Assembly: GCF_000186865.1 (NCBI RefSeq)
Contig: NW_008705565.1
Span: forward strand, 2,029,244-2,093,243
DNA length: 64,000 nt
Reading direction: 5' to 3'
Source: Aureococcus anophagefferens
Lineage: Eukaryota; Sar; Pelagophyceae; Pelagomonadales; Pelagomonadaceae
This document shows positions 9,184-18,607 of the stretch, piece by piece. The first letter of the stretch is position 1. Every line of letters begins with the position of its first letter. The notes beneath the pieces were generated by a model. The model saw nothing but the letters and a program-made list of their open reading frames with translations, had not been told where the DNA came from and ran no database searches. The position numbers were made by a program, and so were the translations under genes.

Positions 9184-12100
9184 TTAGTCGTCCCAGTCGT
9201 CGTCGCCCTCATCGGACGCGAAGTCGTCGTCGTCGCCGCCCTCGATGGCGACGCGGCGGCGCTCGAGCATGCCGAGGAGGTTCGCGCCGTCGTCGAAGAG
9301 GTCGCGGACCTCGCCTTTGCCGTCGGGCGCGAGGCCGTGGTTCGCGCGCGCGCGGCGCCGCGCGGCCTCGCGCTTCGCGCGGTCGTCGGCGCGGCGGCCG
9401 CGCGCGTCGCCCGCGGCGAGGTCCGCGAGGCAGCGGTCGAAGGCCCGCGCGAAGTCGAGAAGCTCCGCGAGCCACGCGCGGTGTCGCGCGGCGTCGCCCT
9501 TGGCGTCGGCGCCGAAGAGCGCGAGCAGCGCGTCGGCGTCGCGCGCGGCCGTCGCCTCGGCGGCCACGAGGCCGCGGACCTGCGTCTCGAGCCACCGGGC
9601 GAAGTCGCGGAGCGGCGCGGCGTCGTCGGGCCCTTCGTTCGCCTCGGCCTCGGCGCGGCGGACGTCCGCGCGGAGCCCCGCGAGCGCGTCGCCCAGGGCG
9701 CCGGGCTCGTCCTTGGTCGCCCGGGCGAGCGGGGCGACGACCTCGAGGCCGAGGCGGCCGCAGGGCGCGAGGCCCGGCGCCGCGCGCGCGAGTTCCGCGA
9801 GGAACCGGAGCAGCGACGGCCGCGCGCCCGCGGAGCCCTTGACCTGCGCGAGCTTGTGGAGGTCGCCGACGCCGACGCCCGCGGCCTCGCGGCTCGTGCC
9901 CGCGTTGACGGCGTTGCCGACGACCAAAGCGAGGCGGAGCGTCGCCCTGAGCGCCGGCGAGCCCCGCGCGGCGTCGACGGCGGTCTTGAGGCGGTCGACG
10001 ACCGCCGCGGCCGCCGCGAGGCGCGCGGGCGCGGTCAGCCGCGAGAGGGCGACGTCGACGCGCTGGCGGAGGCGGGGCGTCGACGCCACCAACTCCGCGA
10101 CCCACCGGTCCGCGTCGCGGAGCGGCGCGGGCCGCCGGAGCGCGGCGGCGAGCGCGGCGCGCTCGCCGGCGTCGTCGGCCGCCTTGGGCGGCAGGCCGAC
10201 GCGGCGCACGAGCTCGAGCGCGTCCTCGTCGAGGCCGAGGTCCGCGCCGCGCTCGCCCCGGAGCGCCGCGGCGACGCGGGCCGCGTCGCCGAGGCCGGCG
10301 TCCTGGATCTTCCGCAGCGACAGCGCGGCCTGCTGCGCGCGCTTCGCGTCGAGCGGCGCCGCGAAGTTTTTTTGGGACGCCTCCTCGCGGAGCGCCGCCG
10401 GCGGGCCGTTTCGCGCCGCGCCCGCCTCCTGGCGGAAGTCGCGCGCGAGGTCCGGCAGCCTCGCGCGCAGCGCGGCGCGCGCGGCCTCGAAGTCCGCGTC
10501 GCGGCCGGCGCTCCAGAACGACTTCGCGTAGGCGGCCTGGTCCAGGGGCTCCCACCAGAGCGCCTTGAGCTTCTCCGTCGCCCGCGGCGCGGCGACGGGC
10601 TTGGGGTAGGCCCGCGTCGACCGCTCGCGCGCCAGCGCCGCGGGCGGCTCGAGGCCCAGCAAGGCGGGGTCGAGGCCCTCGGCGGCCATCTTCGTCGCGA
10701 TGCCGTCGCGCGGCATGCCCATCTTGAGCAGCTTGCGGTACTTGGCGACGGCCTTGTCCTCGCCGTCCTCCGCGGGCGGCGGCGCGTCGACTCGAAGGAC
10801 GACGGCGACGGGCGCGTCCGACTCGGCGGCGGCCGCGGCCGCGCGCTCGGCCGGCGCCGGCGCGTCGTCGGCGGCCTTCAGGTTCGGGAAGAAGCGCGTG
10901 AGGATGCGCGCGACGGCGCCCGTCGCCGCCGCCGTCTCCGCCTCGGGCGACGCGGCCGCGAGGGGCGCGCGTTCGGCGGCGAAGGGCGCGCGTCCGGCGG
11001 CGGCCGCGAAGGGCGCGGCCGCCGCCGCGGCCGCGAGGGCCGAGCGGGGCCTCCGCGGCGCGTCGCCCGAGGCGTCGAGCTGCTCCGCGGCGGCGTCGAG
11101 CGCGTCCGCGGCCGCCGCGATGGCGCGGACGTCGTTGCAGCCCGCGACGCCGCGGTCGACGCGCGCGACCAGGGACGCGAGGTGGTCGCGCGCGTCCGCC
11201 GCCGCGACGTCGGGCCGCCGCAGCAGCGCGGCGAGGTCGCCGTCCCGGGCGACGCGCAGCGCCTCGGAGTCGTCGTCGTCGAGGGCGACGCGGTCGAGCT
11301 CGTCGACGATGCGGACGACGTGGAGCCGCGCGGCGAGGCGCGTCATGCCCGGGTGCGCCGCCGGCTCCGCGGCCTTGGCGACGGGCTTCTTCGCGTCCGG
11401 CGCCTCGCGCGCGAAGAGGCCGCCCTTCGGCGTCAGCTCCTCGCGGAGCGACGGCGCCGACCGCCGCGACGGCGTCGGCGCGCCGCAGGCCTCGCGCAGC
11501 GCGTCTAACGCGTCCTGGACGCCGCAGGCGCGGAGCTCCGCGCGGAGCCGGAGCCGCGCGCGCACGGTCCGCGGCGCCTGGCCCCTGGGCCGCGCCGCGA
11601 GCGTCGCCACGAGGTCCGCGAGGCCCGCGCAGTACGCGCTCGCCCACGTCGGCGTCGAGTCGCGGCCCGCGTGGGCCCGGCCCGTCCGCGCGACGAGGTG
11701 CGTCGCCGCGTCGCGGAGCCGCGCCTCGACGCAGCCCCAGGGCTCGCACTGTAGGCCCCGCGAGTCCGTCCCGGGCCAGTGCTTCGCCGCGCCGAGGTCC
11801 CGCAGCGCGGCCGTCACGGCCTCGTGGCCCTCCGTCGACGCCGCGGCCGCGGACGCGAGGTTGAGCAGCACCGTCGTCGCGTACGCGGCCGCGTTCTCGT
11901 TCGTGGGCGCTAAGGAGTCGAGGTTCGCGGGCCCGTAGCTGAGGAGCGCCGCGTCGGCGAGGAGCAGCGTCGGCGCGACGATCTCGTCCGCGCCGGTGAG
12001 CGCCGCGCCGCCGCGGCCGCTCCGCGTCGCGCTGTAGGCGCTCAGCGCCTGCTGGAGCGTGGGCTCGCGCGCGAGGCTGCAGAGCACGCGCGTGCAGGCC

Positions 12101-13334
12101 GCGGCGCGGTCGCGCGCGTCGACGCCGGCGATCTTCAGGCCCTCGCCGACGGGCGCGCGGAGCGCGGACGCGGCCGCGGGGGGCCGCTCGGCGGCGAGCG
12201 CGACGCGGCGCCGGTGCGCGGCCTCGTTGAGCTTCATGAGCGACCGGCAGGCCTTGCCCGCGACGCCCTTCCCGAAGGCCTTGACGAGGTCGCGGTCCGT
12301 CGACGTCTCGAGGCGCGCCGCGAGGCGCTCGCCCGCGCGCTTCGCCGCGCCCGCCGCGCCGCCGTCGTCGCGGATCGCGCCCGGCGCGCGCGCGCTCCGC
12401 GCGGCCGCCGCGAGCGCCTCGCAGTCCTCCATCAGCGCGCGGAGCCGCCGGTCGAGCGCCGTCCGCTCGTCCCGGAGCTTCGCTCGCCGCCGCCGCTCGC
12501 CGCCGGCGGCCTCGTAGGCGCCGTCGAAGACGCCGTGCGCCGCCTCGCTCCGCCAGGCGCGGACCCTGACGAGCCACGCCTGCGTCGCGACGAGCGCCGC
12601 GACCCACGCGTCGCGCGCCTCGGGCGCGGCGCACGCGAGGCGCACGCGCGCGCCGGACGCGGTCTCGATGCGCAGCGCGTGGCGCCGGCCCTCGCTCTGG
12701 TCGCCGACGACGACGTGGGCGTTCGCGTCGACGACGTAGGTCGCGACCTGCGCGTGGACATCAAATCTTCAACCCGACTTCAATGTGAGCGTATTGACGC
12801 AAGCTCTTCGGCTCTGCTTCGAGAACTCGACGAGAGCGATCGATTCGTCCAAAAATCAGCCGAATCGACTTCGATGTGACCGAGCTAGAGAATTTCAAAG
12901 TTTGGTCGGGACGTCCCGAACCAGTGGTCGATTTCCACACAGGTCGCGACGTGGGGCCCCGGGCCGCCGCCCTCCGCGACCTCGAAGAGCTTGAGCTTGC
13001 CCGCGACGAGCGTCGCCTCGCGGTCGCGCCACGACCCGCCGCGCTTGCTCCCCTTGCGCTGGTACACGGGGCCCGCGTGGTCCTTGGGCGGCGGCACGGC
13101 CGCGCAGCGCTTCGCGTTGAAGTGGGAGCACTTGGGCACGCCGCACGACGCGCAGTGCCAGAAGCCGGCGACGGCGTGCTCGACGAAGATTTCGCAGGAC
13201 CGCGCGTCGCCGAACGGTTGCGAGCCGTAGAGCGATTTTGAGGACTTGCTCGAGATGAGCTTCGGGGGCGGTCCCTGGCGGCTCCGCGTGCTCGCCACGG
13301 CCCCGGTCGTCGCGGAAGTTCCACAGCAGGCCAT
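9184..13334 (-). CDS. Formin with N-terminal PH domain, intron is an introner
   Basis: Two exons (13334-12951 and 12747-9184) give 1,315 residues. The N-terminus has a Cys/His cluster (FWHCASCGVPKCSHFNAKRC), then a PH domain from about residue 82 to 190. The introner at 12748-12942 splits this PH domain; splicing GPH to VATYVVDANAH restores it, with the WVAAL helix closing it. A middle Ala-rich region contains a KYRKLLKMGMP segment (WASH/CCDC53-like motif). The FH2 domain starts near residue 850 with KLKALWWEPL and includes the LALVVGNAVNAG and SLLRFLAELAR signatures. FH2 nucleates and processively elongates actin filaments. A classical long FH1 poly-Pro tract is not apparent. The C-terminal tail is acidic. 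The ATG (MACCGTS) is the first in frame after a stretch opened only by GTG. Confidence 0.85.
12748..12942 (-). mobile_element. Introner element D (type 2 ends), intron 12748-12950 of formin
   Basis: The element is 195 bp. It is flanked by the 8-bp duplication GTCGCGAC at 12740-12747 and 12943-12950. Its right end on the plus strand is GATTTCCACACAG and its left end is a diverged copy (CTGCGCGTGGACATCAAAT). The core CGTCCAAAAATCAGCCGAA lies at about 12847-12865. On the gene's strand the upstream duplication supplies GT and the element's last bases CAG supply the acceptor. Splicing leaves one copy of the duplication in the mRNA and restores the PH-domain frame. Confidence 0.88.
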
Positions 13335-13885
13335 GCTCTCGTACTCGATCGATCGATCTGTCCCGGTCGTCGCCGTTTTCCACACTCAGGTAACATCGGC
13401 CGCGGGCTCTTGAGGCAAAAGCTTATGGTTCTGCGCGTATCGAGTGTGCGCGCGCGACGCGTGGCGCACGCCGACGGCCGGAGACGATTGCAGCAGCATC
13501 GCTACGACGTGCGCGACGCGCGACGCGATTGGGGCGACCCCGTTCGACCAGGGGGCGGCGCGCGACGACTTGCAGGACGGCGACGCCATGAAGAGCACGC
13601 CGTCGAGCGCTGGCGCCGCGACCGCCGCGCGGCACCGCTTCGACACCTTCTCCAGCGTCCGCGGGACCGAGATGCCCCCCGCTCGGGGACACGGGGCGCC
13701 CCCGCGAGCGCCACTTCATTTTTTGGCAAAGAAACGAATGCTCGCACCCACATGACCTGGAAACGAATGCTCGCACCGAGAGAGGTCCCGCGCGCGCTGC
13801 GATCCAGGCGCGCAGGCCGCGCCGGCTCGAGCCATCGTGCTCGCCGGTGCGCCGGTTCGCGCACCTTGGCCTCTGGTCGAGTGCT

Positions 13886-13937
13886 GCGCATGCGCGCACT
13901 GCATGGCGATGCAGTGCGCATGCGCGCGGTCAGCGGA
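13886..13937. repeat. Palindromic alternating purine-pyrimidine tract
   Basis: Two GCGCATGCGC-type tracts flank a short GGCG centre, with arms CACTGCAT and ATGCAGTG pairing around it. The inverted repeat is perfect for at least 11 bases per arm and is composed of alternating purine-pyrimidine steps, which favour cruciform or Z-DNA structure. Confidence 0.6.
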
Positions 13938-14099
13938 CGCGCAAGCGATGCCTCGCCTGGCTCAACGGTACACGCCCCGAGGAGGCTCTCCTCTGCGTTT
14001 TCCCTCGTGAGAGGTCTTTTCCGCGCGGTTTCTCGAAAAAGAGTTTCCGCAAATCTACGCGCGTCGTCACTCCACGACGCGCAAGCTCACGTCGCCTGC

Positions 14100-14520
14100 C
14101 CTGAGGTTGGCCTTCGGGTCTGGGCAGAGTGCGCGACGTCCCGAGAGGCTCCGGGCGTTGGGCTCCCCGCCGGACTGGGGTCAGCAGCCCCGCCTGCTGC
14201 CCTGGCCGCGAAACCCCGTTCGGTCGACCGAGCGGGGGGACGCGGCAGGTCCGGAGGCTTACCCGGCGTCACTCGGCCACGAGGCAGCGAGAGCGCTGGA
14301 CCAGCGCGCTCTTTGGGGTCCCTCACCCCGGACGTGGCGCGCCTAGGCGCTCCTCCCAGCGAGAGTCCGGTTCCCCCGTGGGTCTCGGCTAGGCCCGGGC
14401 TAGCAGTAAGCGACTCCAGTGAAGAGTAGACCCGAGGGGCAAGGAGTACCGTCCGAGGGCGCAGCCCGAGGACGGTGCGACGCAGCCTCGAGCGGTCTAC
14501 TCTGAGTGGAGTCACCCTTC
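14100..14520. ncRNA. Unclassified highly structured region, candidate ncRNA
   Basis: Several strong hairpins are nested here. Arms at 14412-14432 and 14494-14513 pair over about 20 bases with small mismatches, enclosing a second hairpin (ACCGTCC at 14448-14454 with GGACGGT at 14470-14476). Further stems are CCCCGTTCGGTC with its complement (14214-14237) and GCGCTGG-A-CCAGCGC (about 14293-14310). I could not match it to tRNA, 5S, SRP, RNase P, U-snRNA or a group II domain V. The pairing does not show which strand would be transcribed. A TATATATA motif near 14637-14646 and an A5 run at 14035-14039 would fit a minus-strand Pol III unit, but that is conjecture. Confidence 0.3.
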
Positions 14521-14739
14521 CGCCTCCTGCATTCTGCTGGTCATGTTTTCTCTCTGCCGTCGCTCTGTGAGGCGTCGTCGAAGTAGGGGCCCATCGTCGA
14601 CCCCCCTTATTTTAAATCTTAACTCTAGTTATTCGTGATATATATCCTTCCGGCGTTGTGTTAAACGCATACGTATGCGGGATCGAGTGGCTGTGAGAGC
14701 TCAGAAGCGCACTGACAGCCGGTTCCCAACCCACCCCGC

Positions 14740-15782
14740 ATGGCGGGCGACGAGGACTGGGCCCCGGGCCTGGTGCCGTGGGGCATGGAGCAGCCCTCCC
14801 CGGGCCCCTCCCCCTCTCGCCCGAGCGTGTCCGTGACGGACCGTGTCTCGAGCGCGCGCGAGAGCCTCGGGGGGCTCTCGCTCTTCGACGACGAGGACCT
14901 CGCGGACCTCGCGGGGTCCGACGACGGGCTCCTCGACTTCCCGGAGTTGCCCGTCGAGGAGACGTCCTTCGAGGACGCTCCAGCTGCTTCGAGGACGAAA
15001 AGGCTGAGGAAGCCGCGGACGCTCATGAACGTGTCCGACACCAGCGGCCGGAGGTACGCGTCCCAAGCCCCCCCCCCAGCCTCCCCACCCGCCCCGCGCG
15101 ACATCTCCAAGGGCGTCGCGCCCGCGCGGGGCCGCGGGGCTGGGCCTCCCGGGGCGCGCCCCGCCGGCCGGCCGGCCGGCCGGCCGGCCGGCCGGGGCCG
15201 GGGCCGGTGCCGGGATCGTCTCGGCGCGCCACCGCCGCCACGACCTGTACCCGCTCCCCAGCCACCTGTACCCGCTCCCGCACCTCCACCACTCCCTCGG
15301 GGCGCTCCTCCTGCTGGGCGAGGGCGAGGAGCCCCTCCTCTTCCCCACCCTCGACCATCGCTTCCTCGCACCGATGCGCCCCGAGTTGAATCGGTCAAAA
15401 ACGCCACTGGTGCGCCCACCCCCACCCCTCATCATACCTTTCACCACATCCCTCCCTCATAGGTCTGAACTCCTACGACTCTACGCTGAACAGAATTTTC
15501 TTTTCGGGCTACGACGGCGAGGACGTCGACCTGTTCCGCGTCGCATGCGAGGCCCAGGTCAAGGCCGAACTCCAAGCAGGCCGAGCTGTAGCGCCCGTTG
15601 ACGCGCTCTACATGGTCAACCACGCAGAGCGCGTCTCCTGTTTAATCCTCTACATGCAGACGGCAACGTGCCTCGACAACCCATCCCGGATGTATGCCCC
15701 CACCGGCATCAAAAAAAATCTTGACTCCATTCAGTCATATCTACGGTCGGGCCAGCGTCCCCCTTTTTTTTACACTTTTTGA
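14740..15782 (+). CDS. Unknown protein, about three exons, structure not fully resolved
   Basis: Three stretches look coding. Exon 1 (14740-15053) encodes an acidic segment with LFDDEDLADLAG and FPELPVEETSFED. A 58-bp intron (15054-15111) puts the next exon in a frame reading HDLYPLPSHLYPLPHLHHS and LLLGEGEEPLLFPTLDHRF. A last exon from 15463 reads IFFSGYDGEDVDLFRVACEAQ and ends at TGA 15780-15782. The frame does not close between exons 2 and 3 with canonical GT-AG sites (GT at 15394 is one phase off), so a sequencing error, a non-canonical donor or another exon is needed. A (GGCC)n tract at about 15163-15196 lies inside exon 2. No family recognised. Confidence 0.45.
15163..15196. repeat. (GGCC)n simple repeat
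   Basis: A run of about eight GGCC units lies in the second exon of the unknown gene at 14740. Its copy number would be prone to sequencing or replication error, which may matter for the frame of that gene. Confidence 0.85.
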
Positions 15783-15812
15783 CTTGAGAGTTCGCAACTT
15801 CGTGAAATCATC

Positions 15813-16328
15813 ATGCCCATCGACTACTCGAGATTTGACCGAATTGGTGATTCTGAATCCGACGAAGAGGTCGAAGGACAGGCTCGCCTCCCGAAGGGAT
15901 TGCAAGGGCTATCGGTCGAAGAATTATTGGATTACGCGAAGCGCCGCGAATCGCAAGCCGAAGCCGAGCGCGCGAACTCGAGCCCCCCCGACGCCGTCGA
16001 GCGCAAAGATGAACAGACCGCCGACGGCGTCGAGCGGGTGCCCCGTCGCCTGCGCTCGCTGTCCGGTATCCCGCAGTACGAGACGATGTACGCGGGCTAT
16101 CTGGGCGGGCTCTTTGAGTCTAAAGGGTCGATGGAATTCGACGAGGCTACGGGCCTGCTTGCGACGATCAAACACGAGCCCGAGCATCCGTTCGGCGATC
16201 TGGTTTTGAGGAACGACCAGGCGAAAGCGTTTCTCGAAGAGCTGTACGACTCGTGTTGGATGAAGAAGCAACTGATCCAGATTGCCTTGGAGTGGTACGC
16301 GTCCTGGTCAAGTACATACGCACCATGA
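15813..16328 (+). CDS. Hypothetical protein with Cdc37-like N-terminal motif
   Basis: The frame encodes 171 residues starting MPIDYSRFDRIGDSESDEE. This closely resembles the N-terminus of the MYND-Aha1 protein at 32421 (MPVDYSKFDSIEDSDEE) and the client-kinase-binding start of Cdc37 (DYS-x-(W/F)-D-x-I followed by acidic residues). The rest is helical, with GLQGLSVEELLDYAKRRESQ and AKAFLEELYDSCWMKKQLIQ. The C-terminus may be incomplete: a GTAC donor-like site follows LEW, and an open stretch near 16417-16617 (NGIIEPLSIAGYFR) could be a later exon. Function unknown; an Hsp90-related role is only suggested by the motif. Confidence 0.55.
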   Translation: MPIDYSRFDRIGDSESDEEVEGQARLPKGLQGLSVEELLDYAKRRESQAEAERANSSPPDAVERKDEQTADGVERVPRRLRSLSGIPQYETMYAGYLGGLFESKGSMEFDEATGLLATIKHEPEHPFGDLVLRNDQAKAFLEELYDSCWMKKQLIQIALEWYASWSSTYAP

Positions 16329-16601
16329 GCGGCGAAAATTGCTCGAGTAGTACCGCGGCGCGTAGATTAACAGCGCGCTGGCAGATGATCGCCGGCGGGG
16401 CTGCAGGAAGCCCTGGTTGCCCGCGGGCGCGGGGGGCAAACAAGCCAATGTTGAGGAGCAGTTGAGGAGCTGGCTCGGTCATCGACGTCTGGGAGCTCGT
16501 CGCCGCGCCCCGGCGCCCGCGGCTACCTGCGGCTTCGGGAGCGCCTGCGAGCCCACGGTCAACGGCATCATCGAGCCGCTGAGCATCGCGGGCTACTTCC
16601 G

Positions 16602-18221
16602 ATGTCGGCGCTCGTGACGCCGGCGCCGGCGCCGAACGCCGAGGCCTACGACCTCTGGCACGCGGCGAGCCCGAGCAGTCGCCTCGACTTCCTCGACGGG
16701 CCGGGCATGCGGGGCCTCGCCGTGGCGCTGGCGTGCTACGACCCGCAGCTCGTGGACCTCGAGCGCCGCGGCGCGGCCGGCGGCCCGGGCTCGCCGGAGC
16801 GCGCGCGCATCGAGCGGCGCAACGAGGTCCTCGCGTGCGCGGAGCTCCCGCGGCTCTTCTACGCGGCGATGCGGGCGCGCGACGACGGGCGCGCGCGCGG
16901 CGACGTCGACGCGGCGCTCGCGGACCACGACTTCCCCGGCGGCGCCGGCGCGGGCGCGGCGCCCGGCGGGTCGTCGTTCTTCTCGGACCCGGAGCCTTGG
17001 CGCGTCGAGACGGCCTACGACCTCTGGCGGCGGCGCGACGCGGTGCGCGAGGTCGCGGAGTGGTGCGGCGCGCGGACGCTGCGCACGTCGAGCCGGAGGG
17101 GCTTCTCCGCGGCGGAGCAGAACGAGAACTACTCGCTCGACAACCACCGGTCCATGGCCCGGGACCGCGCGCGCGTCGCGGGCTACGCGGGCGCGCTCCG
17201 CCGCGCGGCTTCGCGCGGCGGCCGCGCGCTCGACGTGGGCTCCGGGCCCTTCTGCCTCCTCGCGCGCCTCGCCCTCGCCGCGGGCGCCGACGAGGCCGTC
17301 GCCGTCGAGGCGAGCGGCCGAGCGGTCGCGGAGGCGCGGCGCTACTGCGACGACGAGGCCGCGGGCGGGCGCGCGCTCGCGCGCGAGCTGGAGAAGACCG
17401 CCGCGGCGCGCTGGGGCCGCGACGCCGCCGCCGCGGCGCCGCCGCGGGTGACGCGCGTCGACGCGACGGCGTCCGGCTTCGTCGCGGCGCTCGGGCGCGG
17501 GAAGACGCTCGAGGTCGTCGGGGGCCCGAGCGGCGGCGCGGCGCTCGCGGGCCGGCCCTTCGACGTCGTCGTCCACGAGATCCTGGGCCACGTCGCGTCG
17601 GCCGAGGGCGCCTGCCGCGCGATCCACGACCTCCGGAGCCGGGGCAAGTGCGCGCCGGGCTGCGCGTTCGTGCCGCGGCGCGCGGCGACGATGCTCGCGC
17701 CGACGTTCAAGCTCGACGCCACGGCGCTGGACGGCGTCGTGCACCGCGCGCTCAACGGCCACCGGACGCTGCGCAAAGACGTCAAGTACCACTGCCGCCG
17801 CTTCCCCCGCGCGTACCTCGCGGCCCCCGCCAAGCCGCTCGAGGTGCTCCGCTTCGACGCGCCGCGCGTCGACGACCTGCTCGCGCCCCAGGCGAAGACG
17901 CTCAAGTTCGACGTCTCGGGCGAGGGCGTCGTCGACGGCTTCCACCTCCACCTCGCCGTCGACCTCGACGACGCCGCGGCCATCGACACGCACGACCGGC
18001 TGACGTCGTGGTCGACGACCTACGTCCGCCTCTGCGACGAGGCCGACGGCGACGGCGCGAGCCGGAACCCGCCCGTGGCGCGCGGCGACGCGGTCCTCGC
18101 GAAGACGCGCGTCGTCTTCGACCGGGACCGGCCGTCCTACACCGTCCGCCTCGACATCCTGCGGAGCGACGGCTCCCGCACGTTCGTGGGCGAGTACGCC
18201 TGGGACGGCTGCGGGCCCTAA
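16602..18221 (+). CDS. PRMT-like SAM-dependent methyltransferase
   Basis: The protein is 539 residues. SAM-binding motif I is LDVGSGPFCLLARLALAAGA (about residues 210-230), followed by VAVEAS (motif II acidic end). FDVVVHEILGHVASAEGA (about 325-342) resembles the double-E loop that binds the substrate guanidinium in protein arginine methyltransferases. Upstream, YSLDNHRSMARDRARVAGY resembles the PRMT helix Y-x5-H-x-x-M-x-x-D-x-x-R that caps SAM. The C-terminal part has beta-barrel-like content. The N-terminal ~150 residues are not recognised and may be a separate domain. Substrate unknown. The start ATG follows closely on possible exons of the preceding gene. Confidence 0.7.
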   Translation: MSALVTPAPAPNAEAYDLWHAASPSSRLDFLDGPGMRGLAVALACYDPQLVDLERRGAAGGPGSPERARIERRNEVLACAELPRLFYAAMRARDDGRARGDVDAALADHDFPGGAGAGAAPGGSSFFSDPEPWRVETAYDLWRRRDAVREVAEWCGARTLRTSSRRGFSAAEQNENYSLDNHRSMARDRARVAGYAGALRRAASRGGRALDVGSGPFCLLARLALAAGADEAVAVEASGRAVAEARRYCDDEAAGGRALARELEKTAAARWGRDAAAAAPPRVTRVDATASGFVAALGRGKTLEVVGGPSGGAALAGRPFDVVVHEILGHVASAEGACRAIHDLRSRGKCAPGCAFVPRRAATMLAPTFKLDATALDGVVHRALNGHRTLRKDVKYHCRRFPRAYLAAPAKPLEVLRFDAPRVDDLLAPQAKTLKFDVSGEGVVDGFHLHLAVDLDDAAAIDTHDRLTSWSTTYVRLCDEADGDGASRNPPVARGDAVLAKTRVVFDRDRPSYTVRLDILRSDGSRTFVGEYAWDGCGP

Positions 18222-18607
18222 ATTCGACTCTTTTTCTAAAATCCGGCGTAGCCAAGTGCGTAGCCGCTGCCGTTAGAGTAGCGTCGAAGCAGGCCTCGAA
18301 GCGATACGAGTGCACCTAAAGCTTCGAGGTCGATGATGCTGGCGAGCGGCCGCCGGCCTGCTCGACCAACGTCGCGTCGTCGCGGTTGTTGGAGCGCGCG
18401 CGTATCTCGCGTCGACCGCGCCCCATGGCGGAGGCCGTTGTGGCGTGTTCGCAGCGTCCGGTCGGGGTCGCCTCGACGCGCGCACGACGCGCGCGCGCGT
18501 CGACGCGCGCGCGTCGCCGACGGTTTCTCGGGGGCTCGGAAGCCTTATGCGCCGCCGCGCGCCGCGCCGTCGCGGCTCCTTACCCCGCCCCTCGCGCCTA
18601 GGTGAAG
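18222..18607. other. Intergenic region, no gene seen
   Basis: This is a 386-base spacer between two plus-strand genes. It is moderately AT-richer at 18230-18260, then Arg-codon-like CGCGCG repeats. No open frame has supporting motifs. It presumably holds the promoter and 5' leader of the sorting-nexin gene. Confidence 0.5.

Larger units (their letters stand above)
13335..14739. other. 1.4-kb non-coding region between formin and next gene
   Basis: Open frames here overlap in several phases and none has the codon pattern or domains of the flanking genes. It contains a direct repeat (GAAACGAATGCTCGCACC at 13731-13748 and 13760-13777), an alternating purine-pyrimidine palindrome (13886-13937), a densely self-complementary block (about 14100-14520), and an AT-rich stretch with TATATA (14600-14650) that may be a promoter for the gene starting at 14740 or for a minus-strand transcript. 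Confidence 0.55.

Noticed and set aside
9209..12634. 1,141-residue minus-strand open frame and several 400-700-residue plus-strand frames across the formin gene
   Set aside because: They are Arg/Gly/Ala-rich shadows of the formin codons in other phases, with no domains; the FH2 and PH signatures are in one frame only.
13410..14429. 339-residue open frame and others in the formin upstream region
   Set aside because: Frames overlap in several phases with no motif, and the area is dominated by hairpins rather than codon structure.
14100..14520. Known RNA gene (SRP, RNase P, 5S, group II intron domain V, tRNA)
   Set aside because: None of the diagnostic conserved boxes could be matched; kept only as an unclassified structured region.
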